In this document: in pieces, positions 59,638 to 64,000 of the stretch | Numbering within the stretch: the stretch's first letter is position 1 | How the letters are laid out: every line of letters starts with the position of its first letter | Assembly: GCA_041390125.1 (NCBI GenBank) | Contig: JAWKQN010000002.1 | Location: 364,840-428,839, forward strand | Source of the DNA: Gemmatimonadota bacterium | GTDB lineage: Bacteria > Gemmatimonadota > Gemmatimonadetes > Longimicrobiales > Gaopeijiaceae | DNA: 64,000 nt | Reading direction: 5' to 3' | Translations under genes and position numbers: made by a program | The notes under the pieces: model-generated | Seen by the model: the letters and a program-made list of their open reading frames with translations, nothing else | What the model was told of the DNA's origin: nothing | The model's database searches: none

Positions 59638-60944
59638 CGGTCGTGTGCTCCGTAGGCGAAGTCCAGGGCGGCCCGCGCGACGAGCAGATCCCGGCGCGCG
59701 GTCCAGAGGGAGAGGGCGGTCTGGGTGGCGGTGGCCTGCACGTCCAGAAGCTCCGTGACGGGCGAGATGCCGGTGCGGTAGCGCAGGCGCGCCTGCTCGA
59801 GCGCAGTGCGGGCCTCCGCCTCGGCCGCGGTGGCCAACTCGAGCGCGCGGGTGGCGAGTTGCACGCGCTGACGCGCGGCCCGGACCTCGGCCTCCGCCTG
59901 CAGGCGCGCGCCTTCGAGCTGCGCGTCGACGGCCCTCCGTTGGGCGCCCGCCTCGCGGACCGCACCGATGCCGGAGAGGCCGGGGAAGAGCGCCCAGCGC
60001 ATGCCCAGCCCCACGGTCCAGTCCCCCGAGCCCGTGCCCCAGGGCGTGTCCTGTCCGTGGTGGACCACGGCGGCGAAGCCCATGACCTGGGGCAGCTGGG
60101 CCCACCAGGCGCTCCGGGCCTGGGCGGCCGCGGCGTCGCGTCCGGCGGTGAGGGCCTCGAGGTCGCCCCGGCCGGCCAGGTCGCAGTCCTCCTGCACGCA
60201 GGTGGCGCCGACGGAGGTGGTGAGCGCGTCCGTGAGGGTCAGATCCGCGTCCGGCGCCATCCCGAGCAGGGTGGCGAGCTGGCTCCTGGCGATGTCGCGT
60301 TCGACGCGTGCCTGCTCCAGGCGGATCTCCACTTCGCGGGACGCGATGCGGGCCATGCGGGCGTCGAGCCCGGTGACGAGTCCCTGCCGCTCCATCGCCT
60401 CGGCCTGGGCCGTGTGGGCGCGCGCGGCCGCGAGGGCGGTGTCCAGCGCCGCCACGGAGCGGGCCGCCCACTGGGCGTTCCAGTAGGCCTGGCTGACCTG
60501 CAGGCGGACGGCGCCCGCCATCCGGCGCGCCCCCGCCTCTTCGGCCACGGCGGCGGAGCGGGCGGCGGAGAAGCCGAACCAGCCCTCGGGGGCCAGGAGC
60601 GGCATCTCCACCCCCAGGGTGGTGGAGAACCCGCCGATGGCCTCGGGACGGTTCAGGGCGTCCAGGGCCAGGTCCTCCATGGCGAAGCGCTCCTGGCGGA
60701 GCTTCAGGCCGAAGACGCCCACCGGGTCGGTGGTGCGCAGGCCCTGGAGCTCCACCCGCGTGGAGGGCAGGAAGGCCCGGGTGGCCTGCCAGACGCGCGC
60801 GTCGGCCGCGGCGCTGCCGGCCTCCGCGGCCTGGACCGCGGCATTGGCCGTCCGGGCCCGCGCCAGCGCGTCCTCGAGGCTCAGGGGGACGGTGTCCGCG
60901 GGCGGGGCCAGCGCGGTCACCAACAGGAGAAGCGGAAGGCTCAT
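59634..60944 (-). CDS. TolC-family outer membrane efflux channel
   Basis: 436 residues. Signal peptide (MSLPLLLLVTALAPPADT), then the two OEP repeats: LSLEDALARARTANAAVQAAEAGSAAADARVWQATRAFLPSTRVEL opens the first, and GAQRRAVDAQLEGARLQAEAEVRAARQRVQLATRALELATAAEAEARTALEQARLRYRTGISPVTELLDVQATATQTALSLWTARRDLLVARAALDFAYG is a textbook second repeat with long coiled coils. It provides the outer-membrane exit duct for the pump. Lies 37 bases after arsR and overlaps the adaptor start. Confidence 0.94.
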   Translation of the reverse strand: MSLPLLLLVTALAPPADTVPLSLEDALARARTANAAVQAAEAGSAAADARVWQATRAFLPSTRVELQGLRTTDPVGVFGLKLRQERFAMEDLALDALNRPEAIGGFSTTLGVEMPLLAPEGWFGFSAARSAAVAEEAGARRMAGAVRLQVSQAYWNAQWAARSVAALDTALAAARAHTAQAEAMERQGLVTGLDARMARIASREVEIRLEQARVERDIARSQLATLLGMAPDADLTLTDALTTSVGATCVQEDCDLAGRGDLEALTAGRDAAAAQARSAWWAQLPQVMGFAAVVHHGQDTPWGTGSGDWTVGLGMRWALFPGLSGIGAVREAGAQRRAVDAQLEGARLQAEAEVRAARQRVQLATRALELATAAEAEARTALEQARLRYRTGISPVTELLDVQATATQTALSLWTARRDLLVARAALDFAYGAHDR

Positions 60945-60981
60945 GGGTTGGGGATCCGGGGGAGGTCGGTGGGCTCGGCCT

Positions 60982-61287
60982 TCACAGGTCGCACGTCCGG
61001 ATGCAGTTCAGGATGTGGGAGACCTTGGGCTCGATGATCCGGTAGTGGACGTGGACGCCGTCACGGCGGGACGCGACCACGTCGCAGCCCCGCAGGCGGG
61101 CCAGATGCTGGGAGACCGAGGCCTGCGGCAGGCCCACGGCCTCCTGGATCTCGGTCACCGTGGTCTCCCCACGCTCCAGCACCTCCACGATCTTCAGCCG
61201 CTCCGGATGCCCCAGCATCCGGATGATCTCGGCGGCCCGTCGGAGGACGGCCGGATCGGCGGAACGGACCAGCTCGTTCTTGTTCAT
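60982..61287 (-). CDS. ArsR/SmtB-family regulator of the efflux operon
   Basis: 101 residues from ATG 61287; the longer frame crosses the operator. Winged helix: RRAAEIIRMLGHPERLKIVEVLERGETTVTEIQEAVGLPQASVSQHLARLRGCDVVASRRDGVHVHYRI. Cysteines: one after the recognition helix (LRGC) and a CxxxC pair in the last helix (ILNCIRTC), the place where many ArsR sensors bind metals or form di-/tetrasulfide bonds. It probably represses its own promoter and the tolC-MFP-RND-PG0541-DUF2892 genes that follow on the same strand. Confidence 0.92.
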   Translation of the reverse strand: MNKNELVRSADPAVLRRAAEIIRMLGHPERLKIVEVLERGETTVTEIQEAVGLPQASVSQHLARLRGCDVVASRRDGVHVHYRIIEPKVSHILNCIRTCDL

Positions 61288-61294
61288 GGAGTCA

Positions 61295-61329
61295 ATGATA
61301 TCAATATCGATATATATGCACAAGTGCAT
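61295..61329 (-). promoter_or_regulatory. arsR promoter with overlapping palindromic operators
   Basis: Minus strand -35 TTGTGC (61323-61318) and -10 TATCAT (61300-61295), spacer 17. Within it lie the palindromes TGATATCA (61296-61303), ATATCGATAT (61304-61313) and ATGCAC-AA-GTGCAT (61316-61329) in a strikingly AT-rich island. The -10 box sits so close to the ATG at 61287 that the transcript should be leaderless or nearly so. Confidence 0.65.
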
Positions 61330-61596
61330 GTTATAGATACGTCCACGCCCGCGACCGTGGCGGTCGGGGCGGGGGGAGGCCGACTCCCCTCGCCGGGGGG
61401 CGCGAGCGGTTCGGGTGTCCACACCCTCCGGACGGGGGATTCCACGCCCGGCCGCGGCGGCCGCCGACGCAGCGACGGCCCCTTGACCGGACCCGAGCCT
61501 GCGCGGACCCTACCGTCGAGAATTGCCGCGTTCCCCCGTCGAGGGGGTCGTCGGCCATGCCAGACCTGGACTCGCCCGGATCGAATGGAGGCCCAC
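61330..61596. other. Remainder of the 309-base arsR/S9 intergenic region
   Basis: Past the arsR operator the sequence is GC-rich without a coding frame I support. A TTGACC hexamer at 61484-61489 may be part of the S9 peptidase promoter, but no good -10 follows at 16-19 bases. Confidence 0.35.
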
Positions 61597-63627
61597 GTGC
61601 TCCGATTCCTCGCCCTCGCTGCCCTCCTTCCGCTCGCGACGGGCCGCCTCGACGCCCAGACCCTTCGCCCCATGACCGTCGACGACGAGCTCGACATGGT
61701 CCAGGTGGGCGACGCCCTGCTCTCCCCCGACGGGCAGCGGGTGTTCTTCTCGGAGCAGCGCCTGGACTGGGGCGAGAACACGTACGAGAAGACCTACCAC
61801 ATGGCTCCCGCGGCCGGGGGCGAGGCCTTCCGTTGGCTGGGAGAGGAGGGCGGAAGCGACTTCCAGTTCTCGCCGGACGGTCGCTTCTTCTCGTTCAAGC
61901 GCACGGTGGACAAGAAGCAGCAGGTCTTCTCCATGCGCACGACGGGGGGCGAGGCCGTCCAGCTCACGGAGCACGACACGTCCGTGCGCACATACCAGTG
62001 GAGCGACGACGGCACACAGCTCTTCTTCACCGCGGAAGACGCCGTGCCCGACAGCGTCGAGAAGGAGGTCGAGAACGGGGCCGACGCCATCTGGGTGGAC
62101 GAAGGCGCCAACGGCAAGACACGCTCCAACTGGCGCAACCTCTGGGTGTTCGACGTGGCGGCGAAGTCGGAGCGGGCGCTCACGCAGGACTCCATCCTCA
62201 TCGGAAGTTTCGACGTCTCCCCCGACGGGCGGCGCGTGGCCTACACCGCCCGCCGCTCCAATCGTGAGAACGACGACCACCTGAGCGAGATCCACGTCCT
62301 GGACGTGGCCAGCGGCACCGTGCGGCAGGTCACCACCAACCAGGCGCCCGAGGGGGGGTTGGAGTGGGCTCCCGATTCCCGCCGGCTGCTGTTCACCGCG
62401 GCCGACGACCGGGAGTGGATGAACCGCAACACGAAGCTCTGGGTGATGGACGTGGACGCCGGCACGCATCGCCTGGTGTCGGGCGGATTCGAAGGCTCTC
62501 CGAGCAACGTCGTCTGGACGCCCGACGGTCGGGCGCTGCTGTTCAGCGGCCAGCAGGGTGTGGCCACGAACCTGTATCGCCTGGATGTCGACAGCGGCTC
62601 CCTCACGAAGCTCACCGACCGGACCGGGACGCTGCGCGCCGGATCCTGGTCGAAGGACCGCACCCGCTGGCTGGCCAGCTACAGCGACTACCGCACTCCG
62701 CCCGATCTATGGGTCGGCACCGTGCAGGGACGGAGCGAGCCCGTACGCATCACGCACGCGAATCCCCAGATCGCGAATCTGCAGCTCGCCGACATGGAGG
62801 TCGTGCGCTGGCGCTCCACCGACGGCACCGAGATCGAGGGATTGCTGCACCTGCCCGCCGGGCGTTCGGACGGAGAGCGGGTGCCGCTGATGCTGAACAT
62901 CCACGGAGGCCCGGCCGGCGTGTTCCCCAACGCCTGGTCCGCGCGTTACCACATCTACGGCGGACTGGGCTATGCGTCGCTGTCTCCGAACGTGCGGGGG
63001 TCCAGCGGCTACACGGATGCGCTCCGCGAAGGCAACACCGTGCAGCAGGGAGACGGCATCGGAAAGGGCGACTACCAGGACCTGCAGACGGGCGTCGACG
63101 CCATGATCGAGCGCGGCATCGCCGATCCCGAGCATCTGGCGCTCCGCGGCTGGAGCTACGGCGGGATCCTGGGCGGGTGGACCATCACGCAGACGGACCG
63201 CTTCAAAGCCGCGTCCATCGGGGCCGGTGTCTACGACTGGACGTCGGAGTACGGACCCGGCTTCAATCACGATGTGCGCCTGTGGCACATCGGCGGCACA
63301 CCCTGGGAGAATCCGGACGGGTGGCGCGGTCAGTCGGCGCTCACGCACGTGGCCAACGTGAGCACGCCCACGATCCTGCTGCACGGCGAGGAGGACACGA
63401 CCGACACCGAGCAGCAGAGCATGATGTTCTTCGTGGGCATCCGCGACGTGGGCAAGGCACCGGTGCGCTACATCAAGTTCCCGCGCGAGCCGCACGGATT
63501 TCGTGAGCCGCGTCATCAGCGCACGCGCGACGTGGAGGAGATCCGCTGGATGCAGCGCTACGTGCTCGGGGAGGAGTGGACCCCGTGGACGCGGCCGCCG
63601 GAGAAGAAGGAGACACCGGTGTCCTGA
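61597..63627 (+). CDS. Exported S9-family peptidase (second paralogue)
   Basis: 676 residues from a GTG at 61597, chosen because GGAGG stands five bases upstream and the signal peptide (VLRFLALAALLPLATGRLDAQ) starts there; ATG 61585 would add four residues. Propeller with LLSPDGQRVFFSEQR, FSPDGRFFSFKR, VSPDGRRVAYTARR and WTPDGRALLFSG blades, then the hydrolase: VPLMLNIHGGPAGV, nucleophile Ser in RGWSYGGILGG, Asp in LLHGEEDTTDTEQQSM, His in REPHGFREP. Same layout as the S9 gene at 42.6 kb, and the two share long identical stretches (EEIRWM, SPNVRGS-type). Periplasmic peptide breakdown. Confidence 0.92.
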   Translation: MLRFLALAALLPLATGRLDAQTLRPMTVDDELDMVQVGDALLSPDGQRVFFSEQRLDWGENTYEKTYHMAPAAGGEAFRWLGEEGGSDFQFSPDGRFFSFKRTVDKKQQVFSMRTTGGEAVQLTEHDTSVRTYQWSDDGTQLFFTAEDAVPDSVEKEVENGADAIWVDEGANGKTRSNWRNLWVFDVAAKSERALTQDSILIGSFDVSPDGRRVAYTARRSNRENDDHLSEIHVLDVASGTVRQVTTNQAPEGGLEWAPDSRRLLFTAADDREWMNRNTKLWVMDVDAGTHRLVSGGFEGSPSNVVWTPDGRALLFSGQQGVATNLYRLDVDSGSLTKLTDRTGTLRAGSWSKDRTRWLASYSDYRTPPDLWVGTVQGRSEPVRITHANPQIANLQLADMEVVRWRSTDGTEIEGLLHLPAGRSDGERVPLMLNIHGGPAGVFPNAWSARYHIYGGLGYASLSPNVRGSSGYTDALREGNTVQQGDGIGKGDYQDLQTGVDAMIERGIADPEHLALRGWSYGGILGGWTITQTDRFKAASIGAGVYDWTSEYGPGFNHDVRLWHIGGTPWENPDGWRGQSALTHVANVSTPTILLHGEEDTTDTEQQSMMFFVGIRDVGKAPVRYIKFPREPHGFREPRHQRTRDVEEIRWMQRYVLGEEWTPWTRPPEKKETPVS

Positions 63628-63938
63628 GGAGAGCGCCTGCGGGAGAGGCGCAAGCCTGAAGCGGCAGCCCGAACCCCCGTCGGGGACTGCAGCAAGCCCC
63701 GCGACCGTCCCATTCTGCCATGGACGGCTTCGGGCGTGTCGCGGGGGCTCGGGTCCAGGATGCACCGCGCACGTCGCGCTCCGCGCGTTCAGAGGCCTCC
63801 GGGAACGCGCTACACGGCTGCGGCCTTCTGCCGAAGCCTCCGACCTCGCGTTCGTGCGTCCTGGAGCCGCAGGAGAGGCCGCGAAACCCACCGGTATCTT
63901 TGAAGCAGGTTCAACGCTTCGAAGGGAGGGGTGGGGTG
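63628..63938. other. 311-base gap with a nested hairpin
   Basis: No supported gene. GCCCCGCGAC (63696-63705) pairs with GTCGCGGGGGC (63738-63748, one extra G), and CGTCC (63706-63710) with GGACG (63722-63726) nested inside; this likely terminates the S9 transcript. A smaller dyad TTGAAGC/GCTTCGAA lies at 63900-63923, just before the next start codon. Confidence 0.5.
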
Positions 63939-64000
63939 ATGGAATCGACGGCGGGCGTGCGCGATGTGCGGGTGGAGGTGGACGGGCAGCGTGCGGCCAC
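63939..64000 (+). CDS. Start of a protein gene cut by the window edge
   Basis: ATG at 63939 behind a purine-rich ribosome site (GGGAGGGG) opens a frame MESTAGVRDVRVEVDGQRAA that runs out of the window. Nothing can be said about its function; the call rests on ribosome site, codon pattern and position only. Confidence 0.45.
   Translation, partial: MESTAGVRDVRVEVDGQRAA

Overview
The window is a GC-rich (roughly 70 %), densely coded chromosomal segment with about fifty protein genes, no rRNA, tRNA, CRISPR array, insertion sequence or phage gene that I could find. The gene families point to Gemmatimonadota: a PadR regulator coupled to an orphan ADOP-type FtsX/MacB permease, a SusC/SusD pair, an ECF sigma factor of the TIGR02999 type, a large HExxHxxGxxH zinc protease with a Met-turn, several S9 peptidases, and exported proteins whose predicted signal-peptide junction almost always carries Ala-Gln or a similar Gln. 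This phylum call is inference from gene content, not from a marker gene.

Layout. 1-5 kb: the C-terminal part of a CusA/CzcA metal efflux pump, a DsbD-like membrane reductase, a TlpA-like thioredoxin, and, convergent to them, an exported peroxiredoxin whose active-site codon is an in-frame UGA followed by a SECIS-like hairpin: a probable selenoprotein. A YegS-type lipid kinase follows. 5-11.5 kb: ECF sigma factor, zinc protease, DCC thiol oxidoreductase plus amidohydrolase, and a GNAT-nitrilase fusion. 11.5-18.3 kb: transport block (APC permease, dicarboxylate symporter, voltage-gated K+ channel with a zinc ribbon, SLC12-like cotransporter). 18.4-21.4 kb: a FIST sensor translationally adjacent to a GGDEF-EAL protein. 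21.6-24.9 kb: serine hydrolase, fasciclin protein and a divergent CarH-type B12 photoreceptor with a striking 11-bp-phased operator between them.

24.9-32.7 kb: CPA2 antiporter with a UBP zinc finger, SSS symporter with a tiny membrane partner, class II aldolase-like protein, ArsN2-like acetyltransferase and amidase. 32.9-38.6 kb: SusC/SusD uptake pair and a membrane-anchored sulfotransferase. 38.6-42.5 kb: trehalose operon otsB-GH15-otsA. 42.6-49.4 kb: S9 peptidase, propeller lipoprotein, a 19-bp tandem repeat, a large Ig-like lipoprotein ending in polyglycine-Cys, and exonuclease III. 49.6-54.9 kb: PadR-ADOP pair, HI0933-type flavoprotein, zinc metallopeptidase. 55-61.3 kb: an ArsR-controlled operon TolC-MFP-RND-PG0541-like-DUF2892. 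A second S9 peptidase and the first codons of another gene close the window.

The best leads are the selenocysteine peroxiredoxin (3.3-3.9 kb) and the CarH-fasciclin light/B12 switch (23.3-24.9 kb). All family assignments rest on motif recognition by eye; no database search was run.
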